From the NCBI GenBank assembly GCA_003024985.2, contig PXIH01S0008843.1: a DNA stretch of 11,019 bases, one strand, 5' to 3'. The DNA is from Euperipatoides rowelli. Taxonomy: Eukaryota; Onychophora; Udeonychophora; Euonychophora; Peripatopsidae. This document shows, in pieces, positions 1 through 6,437 of this stretch (position 1 is its first letter; every line of letters starts with the position of its first letter). The notes beneath the pieces were generated by a model. That model did not search any database and was not told the DNA's origin. It saw only the letters and a list, made by a program, of their open reading frames with translations. The position numbers and the translations under genes are program-made.

Positions 1-107
1 ATCTCATCATTACAGTAGGAGCACAAGGAAGGGGAAGGGCCTGGGTTTGTTTCAATATCTCCACTCAGGAGTAAGACAAAATTTAGGCCAAATGAGGTTA
101 ATGACAA
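1..107 (-). mobile_element. 5' end of a non-LTR retrotransposon ORF1 with 2A-like leader (partial, runs off left edge)
   Basis: Seen: a minus-strand frame is open from the stop at 108-110 to the window edge. It encodes a hydrophobic stretch (LSLTSFGLNFVLLL), then SGDIETNPGP (36-65), then SPSLCSYCNDE, the first CxxC of a PHD finger. Positions 1-42 match 2138-2179 of the second copy at 41 of 42 bases, including the PHD start, so both belong to one family. Known: 2A-like sequences D(V/I)ExNPGP at the N-terminus of ORF1 occur in APE-type non-LTR elements of echinoderms and other animals, and PHD fingers occur in CR1-like ORF1. Such proteins bind nucleic acid in the retrotransposition particle. 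Odd: no ATG is in frame before the stop, so this copy may carry a start-destroying mutation or frameshift, or its leader may begin at a non-AUG codon. The body of the element lies left of the window. Confidence 0.75.
36..65 (-). other. 2A-like ribosome-skipping motif (SGDIETNPGP)
   Basis: Minus-strand codons give S-G-D-I-E-T-N-P-G-P, an exact fit to the 2A consensus D(V/I)ExNPGP. In known 2A peptides the ribosome fails to join the final Gly (39-41) to Pro (36-38) and releases the upstream peptide. The preceding run of Leu, Val and Phe resembles the hydrophobic leaders of sea urchin 2A-like sequences, some of which also act as secretory signals. Function is inferred from the motif alone. Confidence 0.75.
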
Positions 108-110
108 TCA

Positions 111-835
111 AAGAAGGCCTACCATATTTGTTATATTTAGTATATTTGAAAGATGTATGAAATAACCTTATTTGCTGAAGTTGGGAGATGTTTATTAAAA
201 TATTATTTTGTTTAGTGATTCCATCAAAGCCACCAGGGTTAAGATCAAATATGAATAGATTATAATCATTATTTTTATTTAGAACCACATAAAGCTTTAG
301 GCTGATCAAAAACGTTATTAACGTAATTTTAATCATTATCAATTTATAGTAATAGAATTGAAGTAATGACGAGATAAGAAAATGATCGAAATTTGAATGA
401 GCCAATAATAAAAAAAAACACAGTATGATCAAATCAAAACTTACTCAATAATTCTAGTCAAAACTGGTTATTAACCTTATATCACAAAGAGATCTGATCC
501 AATAAAAGATTGTTACTATATTTTTTAAATAGATCAGCCATCAATAATGGACCTTAATTTTAATGGTGATAAATCCAAGCAATCTGACCACTCGGAAGAT
601 ATTTATCTAGTAAAGGCCCATCCAAATGAAACATCATATCATAAATTGACAATATATTGAGTAGTAGGCCTAAGCATTTAAAAGAGAATTTGGCATAAAT
701 TTCAAAGCATTTCTTAAAATAATTTAGCTATATAAATTAGGCATGTCTGCCATTTTGCAGTGCCCTTAAAAATGAGTTACTTTCTCTCAATCAAAAGTAT
801 GAGGGAAATTATTAACACTTTTAGTTTTAATAAAA
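111..835. other. AT-rich stretch without a supported gene
   Basis: No coding, RNA or repeat feature could be supported. The right-hand boundary of the retroelement copy at 1-107 must lie somewhere in or just before this stretch, since its 5' untranslated part would extend rightward on the minus strand. A long minus-strand open frame (52-432) crosses the 2A codons in a different frame, and its composition is that of AT-rich noise. One TAGGCCTA octamer lies at 664-671. Confidence 0.4.
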
Positions 836-869
836 TTCTCCCTCTCCCCTCCCCATTCCCTTTCCCCCC
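836..869. repeat. Homopyrimidine tract followed by purine-rich run
   Basis: A run of C and T with a single interrupting A (836-869) is followed directly by an A/G-rich run to about 882. Such pyrimidine/purine asymmetry can adopt triplex DNA in other systems; here it is only a low-complexity tract. Confidence 0.7.
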
Positions 870-1129
870 AAAAAAAGAAGAAATAATAAAAATAATTTTA
901 GGATAACCATCTGGACTTCCCAATCTATTCTCTACACTTAATGTTGATTATAAGGGTTTTTTTTTTTTTTCATATTTCCATAAAGAATAAAATCGGAAGG
1001 TAATCTTAATTCTCTTGTGATTGAAAGTCTGAAACTTGGTCTCACATTTGCTGTAAAGAGTAAATTGTCAAACTCATGTTCTGAGAACTGATGAAAAGTA
1101 AGATTAAGTTGAAATTACAGGAATTGCCA
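870..1129. other. AT-rich spacer, no gene seen
   Basis: Contains a T homopolymer around 957-971 and no supportable open frame or repeat unit. It leads into the first unit of the hairpin tandem array. Confidence 0.4.
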
Positions 1130-1447
1130 TGGCTTCCATAGTGGTCAATCTACTAATGATTGACAGATTGTGGTTCCCCTCATTTTCTCTTTGCAGTAAA
1201 TAATTTCTTCATTTGTTGTGGCTTCCATAATGGTCAGTCTACTAATAGATTGAAATGGTTTTTCTCATTTTATCTTTGCAATAAATAATTGCTGTGGCTT
1301 CCATAATGGTCAATGTACTATATGATTTACATTTTGTGGTTCTCCTCGTTTATCTTTGTAATAAAAATTGTGTGGCTTCCATAATGGTCAATCTACTAAT
1401 TGATTGACATATTGTGGTTCTCCTCATTTTATCTTTGTAATAAATAA
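1130..1447 (+). repeat. Tandem array, left half: four ~80-bp hairpin units
   Basis: Units begin with TGGCTTCCATA at 1130, 1219, 1295 and 1373, giving lengths of 89, 76, 78 and about 75 bp. The shared order is TGGCTTCCATAATGGTC, a short hairpin, TTGTGGTTCTCCTC, ATTTTATCTTTG, then AATAAATAA. The hairpin is perfect in unit 1 (GTCAATC 1144-1150 with GATTGAC 1158-1164) and unit 4 (1387-1393 with 1402-1408). Unit 2 keeps it through a G-T pair, and unit 3 has lost it. Most units carry AATAAA near their end. The array stops at the N at 1448, where the ORF1 fragment begins, and resumes at 2221. Confidence 0.9.
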
Positions 1448-2184
1448 NTTTTTTAAATATTTGTAAATTTGATAAAATGCCCATTTTTTATTAGTGTCAG
1501 TGAAAGTGAGCTTTATTGGACGTGGATGAGTATTATTTTTTTTCCAAATCGAGAGTAAGTAAAGTCACTTATATCCACCTTCAACTTAAACAGGTCGATC
1601 AAGCGAGACAACAACTGGTCGTCATTCTGAGGTATGTCATTATTGGAATTACCTGATATCTCTTCTTTAACTCCAAATAAAATGAGATTGTTAACTCTTT
1701 CTTTAATCTGCTCACGCTCAATAATACACGAGTTGACTAAATCAGTTAACNAATTTGTTTCTTCTCTTTCCATATTTCTTTCACCAACTTGATCTCTTTG
1801 GGAAGAGCCATTGGTTTCTAATCTATCTAAATGAGTCATTATTGCTGTCTGTCGAATAGAGAGGGAGTTTATTGATTCTTCATGTTTTTTTAAGAAATTT
1901 TCATTTGAAGTGCATAATTGCTCAATCTTATCCAATCCACTCTTAAACGAAGCAATGTTTTCTTCAATAGCTTTTAGACGGTTGCAAGAAGTAAAATTAG
2001 GTTTGCATTGTTCACAGAGCCATAGTAAATTCAATTTAGAAATCAATTTCAAGTCAGTTTCAGATATTTTGGTGCAGCTTTTATGTGACCATAGTTTACA
2101 CATGTCACATCTAATGGAGCTGCTCAGTTTGTCATCTATCTCATCATTGCAGTAGGAGCACAAGGAAGGGGAAGGGCCTCCAGT
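1448..2184 (-). pseudogene. Non-LTR retrotransposon ORF1 fragment: PHD finger, coiled coil, start of RRM-like domain
   Basis: Seen: a minus-strand frame is open from the stop at 2185-2187 to the stop at 1513-1515. Counting from the Leu codon 2161-2163, residues 2-53 form a complete C4HC3 PHD finger (Cys2, 5, 19, 22, His27, Cys30, 50, 53). Residues about 62-117 look like a coiled coil. From residue 150 comes an L1-ORF1/RRM-like segment (NNLILFGVKE, then SRFGKK). Past an A8 tract (T8 at 1536-1543) the homologous reading continues one frame over with RPIKLTF and stays open to 1449, so the first stop results from a one-base indel. Known: PHD ORF1 proteins occur in CR1-like elements and act as RNA-binding chaperones. 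No ATG lies in frame upstream; GGC-CCT of the 2A Gly-Pro is present (2173-2178) but the rest of the motif is absent. Both ends are truncated and the fragment sits inside a tandem array. One N falls in the coding part, at 1751. Confidence 0.85.
2005..2160 (-). other. PHD-type zinc finger in ORF1
   Basis: The minus-strand peptide shows CSYC, CDMC, WSHKSC and WLCEQC with the spacing of a C4HC3 PHD finger: CxxC, x13, CxxC, x4, H, xx, C, x19, CxxC, with the conserved Trp two residues before the seventh ligand. All eight zinc ligands are intact. This domain separates the element from ordinary L1-type ORF1 and fits the CR1-like group. Confidence 0.85.
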
Positions 2185-2185
2185 C

Positions 2186-2206
2186 TATATAAAATTATTT
2201 TATATA
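2186..2206. repeat. Perfect 21-bp AT palindrome at the ORF1 junction
   Basis: Arms TATATAAAAT (2186-2195) and ATTTTATATA (2197-2206) are exact reverse complements around one central T. It lies 5-7 bp outside the point where similarity between the two ORF1 copies ends, and 14 bp before the tandem array resumes. Confidence 0.9.
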
Positions 2207-2220
2207 CATGCAGAAAAAGG

Positions 2221-2452
2221 AACAATCTACTAATGGATTGAAAGTTGTTGTTCTCCTCTTTTTATCTTTGTAATAAATAATTACTGTGGCTTTCATAATG
2301 GTCAATATACTAATGGATTTATATTTTGTGGTTCTCCATATTTTATCTTTGCAGCAAAGAAATTCTACATTTGTCGTGGCTTTCATGATGGTCAATCTAC
2401 TAATGGGTTGACATTCTCCTCATTTTATCTTTGCAATAAATAAATTTCTTCA
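2221..2452 (+). repeat. Tandem array, right half: three hairpin units
   Basis: Unit 5 (2221-2286) lacks its first ~19 bp; unit 6 runs 2287-2376 and unit 7 from 2377 to about 2452. They share the body of the left-half units. Hairpins: unit 5 CAATC 2223-2227 with GATTG 2236-2240; unit 7 GTCAATC 2391-2397 with GGTTGAC 2406-2412 through one T-G pair; unit 6 is broken. Units 5 and 7 carry AATAAA. The truncated first unit and the matching left half show that one array was split by the ORF1 fragment. Confidence 0.9.
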
Positions 2453-3009
2453 TGTGAAAAGAATATCTTAGAAAAATATGAACAGAGATGATAATGTGCT
2501 GACGCTTTACGAAAGTTAGCCAATGTATGAGTGAAGTAAAATCACATCCGCAATACATTCAATCACTCTATCAGACACAGATGATAATATATTTATTATC
2601 AAACTGCAATATGCATGCATCAATGTTACTTTCCCTTACAATAACTATAGAAGGCCAAATTCCTTGAATAGTAAATTGAACTGTAATGTTACTATTATAA
2701 AGTAACTCTTATATTTTTGTGTAGGCGGTCTTGTTTTGCAAATACCATTCACCAATTACACTCGATTTTGTTTTTTGATTAACAAAATATACTTTAAAAA
2801 TGTGCAAATATAATTTAAAATAGATTTACAATTTTTATTAAAATTAATATATTTGCATCCATTTTTGAAATTATTAAAACATTTAATAAAACACTGGGGG
2901 CCAGGGTGGGCCCTTGTATGTACAAACTCCATAAGAATCTACATAGTTATGACCAGGGGTAATGAGAGAAGGGGCACCTCTAAGGCTAAATAAGCGGCCG
3001 TAAACTCAA
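2453..3009. other. AT-rich stretch, no gene seen
   Basis: No open frame, RNA or repeat family could be supported in 2453-2890. From about 2896 the sequence becomes G-rich (ggggcc-type motifs), leading into the degenerate repeat that follows. Confidence 0.4.
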
Positions 3010-3415
3010 TAAAGGTCAACAAAATGTCAATACAACAACAACAACAAAAAAAAGCTTATAAAATTTTCAAGCAGCTTGGACAAGGGGCCGGAGATTCATC
3101 ATACATATACAAAACGTCCATACAATCAAAAAAAGCTTATCAAATCTTCACAAACAGGGGCCCTGTGAAAAAAAGCTTATCAAAAATTTGAATGGGGCTC
3201 AACTGGATTTCCAGTCGAGGCCCTGAAAAAAAAGTGGGGGGGGGGGCATGGGGCTGATAAGACACTATTTATGTTGGGGTTCAAATTTTTTTTTAATCTT
3301 ACCTAAAGGTAACAAAATGTCCTGTCAAACCAAAAAAAGTTTCTCAAATTCTACCAAAAAGTAACATAACGTCCTCTTAACCAAAAAAAAAAAAAACTTC
3401 TCAAAATCAATCTGA
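3010..3415 (+). repeat. Degenerate interspersed repeat: AACAAAATGTCC ... AAAAAAAGCTTATCAAAT
   Basis: A core of AACAAAATGTCC, about ten bases, an A-tract and AGCTTATCAAAT recurs near 3018, 3108, 3166 (A-tract half only), 3309 and 3361. Spacing is irregular. Between some cores lie ggggcc-type motifs (aggggccgg, aggggccctg). A CAA microsatellite interrupts the first core (3035-3051), and an 11-G run lies at 3236-3246. It looks like a decayed satellite or nested copies of one short element. No coding capacity is seen. Confidence 0.6.
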
Positions 3416-4216
3416 CAAAAATATAACTTGTAAGACCAATAGACACCCCCCCCATTCTACCGTACGCCTTGATCCAAGTCACACGACACCACCATTTTGA
3501 TTGCTTTTTACTTTAGTTGATGAAAATTCAGAAAGTTGTAGATTTTACTATCATCTTTAATCATATTTGCTTTACAGTATATGGGTTTTTTTTTTTTTTT
3601 TCTGGATGAAAGCAAATTAAAAACTGATCCAAATCGTCACTTCTATGACAAGATGACACTAGGACTTTAAAATGTAGTATCAGAATATTGGACCAGAAGT
3701 CACATTTCAGATGTCAGACTTTCAAATCCCCCCCCCCCCCCCCCTTCTCATTATTGTTAAAGCTCTTTGCTAGCTCTATATTTTTTTTTTCAAATCAGTG
3801 CTCCCATATTGATTTACCTAACAGTATTTCTTTATTTACATTTTAATTGTTTTCAGAATAACTTGCAGAATGACCATTGTCAATAATTCTTAAATAAATT
3901 AATCATTATTCCACATACCACTAACAAGTTGATCTCTTTATAACAATGCCTCCTTACTGGTGATCTGAACTTTCTGAATGGTTCTTACAGATTAGATTGA
4001 GCATAACATAATGCAAAGTCAATCAAGGATACAGTTTTACCTTTTACTATTTAGATTATTAAATTCTGGATTGTTTAATATGTCAGGCTGGTAGTATATG
4101 TGGGAGATTGCAGCTTTATGCATTAATTCTACATTAGTTATTCAGCTTATTCTGTTGTTTATAATGTTCTGTTAATAATAATATTACTGTATTTGAAAGT
4201 TGTTTAAAGATCAAAT
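3416..4216. other. Unique AT-rich stretch with C17 and T homopolymers
   Basis: No gene is supported. Low-complexity landmarks are eight C at 3446-3453, a T run ending near 3601, 17 C at 3728-3744 and ten T around 3781. Some AG acceptors occur by chance, but no frame after them looks coding. Confidence 0.4.
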
Positions 4217-4330
4217 GTAACGGATTTAAAAAAAAAAAAAATTTATTATTGATTTTTAAAGATTTTTACTAAAAAAAATTTCCACCAGAAAAAGAAAAAA
4301 AAAAGTTAAAAAAAAAAAAAGTTATTTATT
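4217..4330 (+). repeat. A-rich low-complexity block
   Basis: Several A homopolymers of 8-13 bases lie close together. They could mark the tail of an old retrocopy, but no recognisable body precedes them, so this is recorded only as low complexity. Confidence 0.6.
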
Positions 4331-4457
4331 GTTTGCATTTATTCCATAGGAAATGTGAACAGGGTCTCCAAAATTCTAGGAATTGTGGTGTTAGGATGAT
4401 CAGAAGTTGTATGATGAAAATGTTACTCTTTCGAAGTGTGCTGATGATGGCCAAGAA

Positions 4458-4472
4458 CAGGGGTTGCCAACC
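4458..4472 (+). repeat. Left terminal inverted repeat of the hAT MITE
   Basis: CAGGGGTTGCCAACC, the exact reverse complement of 4855-4869. Confidence 0.9.
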
Positions 4473-4854
4473 TTTTTGTACCCTAGAGCAAATTCTAAAA
4501 TACAGGTCTATATTTTCCGTAATGATGAAAATATATGCGCAGATGTCAAAAACCTGGTAGAATGTGGATTGTATCGCCTGTATTTAGACAATTCTCTACC
4601 TATCCCCACCACTACTCAATTCGGCCATCTGCGTGAACTGCACTCAAGTTCATCCACATTATCTTGGCACAACAGGTGGTATTAAAGAGGTCGATTTACA
4701 AGAAAACAACTGCCTAAAATTGCTTGCATAACCACTCACAATCAATGGGATCCGGGTGCCTACAAGTTAACACAGACAAGCTTTTGTTTCGTGGTCAAGC
4801 AGTGGCGGGCACACACAAATTGGTGGATGGGCGCCATGGTACATGCGGACACAG

Positions 4855-4869
4855 GGTTGGCAACCCCTG
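4855..4869 (-). repeat. Right terminal inverted repeat of the hAT MITE
   Basis: GGTTGGCAACCCCTG, pairing perfectly with the left end at 4458-4472. Confidence 0.9.
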
Positions 4870-4877
4870 GCTTAGAA

Positions 4878-5201
4878 TATTATCCCTAGAGAGATTGCTG
4901 TCGAATAGTTTAAAATTATTATAATCTATTCAAAATGAAAATACATTTATTTCTTCTTTTGTAAACGTAAAACATTTTAAAATAATATAAAGAACATTCA
5001 TTAACTTAACCTCTAGAGAGATTGATCTTAAAGGGAACTAGTCGAAACCCATCGAATTCGACGTTAATTTTTTAGGGGGGCCCAGAATTTTGTGTAATGT
5101 TTGGAAATATGGTAAACACTCCCAGGTTATTTGCTCACCCCCCCATTCCCCCCAAAAATGGGCAAGTCTATTTTCATTGTCTAAAATGACGGAATTCAAT
5201 T
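4878..5201. other. AT-rich flank with GC-rich patch, no gene
   Basis: CTAGAGAGATTG occurs twice (near 4886 and 5013), and a related form appears just after the tandem repeat (near 5724). From about 5075 to 5200 the sequence has alternating C-runs and G-runs (ggggggccc, cccccccattcccccc, gggcccccc), with a boundary motif like that of the downstream repeat units. It may be a further, highly diverged unit. Confidence 0.45.
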
Positions 5202-5715
5202 GGGCCCCCCTAGCACCCCCATGTGATTCTAGACATCTAGGGTAACACAAATTTAAAATTTGTACTTAATCTGAGCATTTTAAAAAATTTAGATTTTGGG
5301 GGCCCCTTAGCACCACCATGTGACCACCTAGGACCTTGACCTTTTATATACATATTCTAGACCTCTAGTGTAACACAATTTCAAATAAGAACTTAATCGG
5401 AGCATTTTAAAAAATTTAGATGTTTGGGACACCCATAGCATCCCCATGTGGCTACCTAGGTCCTTGACCTTTTATATACAGTACATATTTTAGACCTCTA
5501 GTGTAACCAAAATTTGCATTTTAAAAAATTTAGATTTTTGGGACCCCTAGCGCTCATGTGACCTCCTAGGTCCTTGACCTTTTATATAAGCTACAGTACT
5601 TATTCTAGACCGCTTGTATAATCCAAATTTGCAATTTCAACTTAATCGAAGCATTTTATATACATATTCTAGACCTCTGCGGTAACACCAATTTCAAATT
5701 TCAACTTAATTGGAC
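5202..5715 (+). repeat. Degenerate tandem repeat, five units of ~110-130 bp
   Basis: Units start near 5202, 5298, 5426, 5540 and 5661 (last one partial). Shared blocks in order: gg(g)acccctagcnc, ATGTGACC, CTAGGTCCTTGACC, TTTTATATACA, TATTCTAGACCTCTAGTG, TAACACAAATTT, AACTTAATCG, AGCATTTTAAAAAATTTAGA, TTTTTGGG. The first unit lacks the CTTGACC block and the last has only the second half. Divergence is mainly small indels and substitutions, so the array is old. No open frame persists across units. Confidence 0.85.
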
Positions 5716-6324
5716 AAACCTTTGGAGAGAAATTGCAATTTAAAGAGTTCGGAATGACAGATACACAGAGAAAATTTGTTTTTTAATATAAGAATTCTTT
5801 AAGAATTTGGTCTTTAATATTGTCCATATTGGCTTCCCATTGACATTATCTGATATTACCTTGAAGTCTAAATTGCTTGCAATAGTCAGGTAGGCCTACA
5901 TGATTTGTAAATTAGACAAATTAACACCAGGGACTAGTTTTAATGTGTTAAATAGCCAATAAAGGTGTTTCCTTTGAAGGCCAGCTGAACCTGAACACAG
6001 TTGAATACCTTCAAAGGGATTGCAGGTATTCATACCTTATATTTTGCTTTATCATAGCTTTTATTAAGAATCAATAGAAATCGGTATCAATAATATCAGA
6101 TCATTGTTATTTCTGGTCAAATTCTGGATAATTAAAATACTTTAAAATTATGAATATGTGATACATGCATGTATTAGGGTGAAATGATTATGACCAGGTT
6201 GGGGGGGGGGGGGTATAGACCTTTGCTTACTGCAATCCTTATTACCAAGATTCTTCAGTAGAACATGATTCATCTTTTAAAGGGCATTTTTGCTTTGGTA
6301 AAGTATTTTGTCTTTGTTTTCCAG
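5716..6324. other. Unique AT-rich stretch with palindromes, no gene seen
   Basis: Holds a TAGGCCTA octamer (5891-5898), the 10-bp inverted repeat annotated separately, a 14-bp perfect palindrome ATACATGCATGTAT (6161-6174) and a run of 13 G (6201-6213). It ends in a pyrimidine-rich segment and CCAG at 6321-6324 that could be a splice acceptor. Confidence 0.45.
5971..6017. repeat. Perfect 10-bp inverted repeat (hairpin)
   Basis: CCTTTGAAGG (5971-5980) and CCTTCAAAGG (6008-6017) are exact reverse complements separated by 27 bases. No flanking duplication or element body is evident. Confidence 0.8.
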
Positions 6325-6437
6325 CATTATCATCGGCCTCACATGCATACCGGTATACTAGTCCTATGATTGGTCTATACAGAGCTGTTCGTTCACAGGA
6401 TAATAAACATTATCATCTTTATGGACCTATTTACTAA
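6325..6437 (+). CDS. Candidate 3'-terminal exon (unrecognised protein)
   Basis: I do not recognise the protein. Seen: a strong acceptor (TTTTGTCTTTGTTTTCCAG, ending at 6324) is followed by a frame that skips two bases and reads 36 codons to TAA at 6435-6437. The peptide is not low-complexity: it includes AYRYTSPMIGLYRAVRSQ and ends HYHLYGPIY, rich in Tyr and His. The other two frames stop within 15 codons. G+C is higher than in the surrounding bases. An ATTAAA that could serve as poly(A) signal appears only near 6803. The pattern GLYRAV...HYHLYG faintly recalls the YR...DHFYT repeats of some secreted animal proteins, but the resemblance is weak. No upstream exon was identified, so this could be chance. 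Confidence 0.25.

Larger units (their letters stand above)
4458..4869. mobile_element. hAT-type MITE (non-autonomous DNA transposon), 412 bp
   Basis: Terminal inverted repeats are perfect over 15 bp: CAGGGGTTGCCAACC at 4458-4472 and GGTTGGCAACCCCTG at 4855-4869. CAGGGGT-type ends ending in CCAACC are typical of hAT superfamily elements. Flanking 8-mers GCCAAGAA (4450-4457) and GCTTAGAA (4870-4877) agree at 6 of 8 positions, the length of a hAT target duplication. No transposase is encoded; the short open frames inside are incidental. The element is more GC-rich than its surroundings. It would need a transposase supplied from elsewhere. The intact TIRs with a slightly eroded duplication suggest moderate age. 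Confidence 0.88.

Noticed and set aside
52-432. 126-codon minus-strand open frame
   Set aside because: Its composition (Ile, Leu, Asn, Tyr, Phe rich) is that of AT-rich noise, and it overlaps the 2A/PHD ORF1 leader in a different frame. The 2A frame is the one supported by homology to the second copy.
1910-2155. 81-codon plus-strand open frame
   Set aside because: It is antisense to the PHD/coiled-coil ORF1, whose eight zinc ligands show which strand codes.
2195-2395. 66-codon minus-strand open frame
   Set aside because: It lies within the tandem array, and its internal repetition (MTIMKAT twice) just reflects the array units.
4333-4685. Two overlapping plus-strand frames, with an acceptor-like TTTATTCCATAG at the left
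   Set aside because: They run into the hAT MITE, whose ends explain most of the sequence. The part before the MITE has no consistent frame or donor site, though KLYDENVTLSKCADDG in one frame looks superficially coding.
4724-4924. 66-codon plus-strand open frame
   Set aside because: It crosses the right terminal inverted repeat of the MITE into flanking DNA, so it is incidental.
5038-5250. 70-codon minus-strand open frame
   Set aside because: It arises from GC-rich patches bordering the tandem repeat; no domain, and the frame is not kept in other units.
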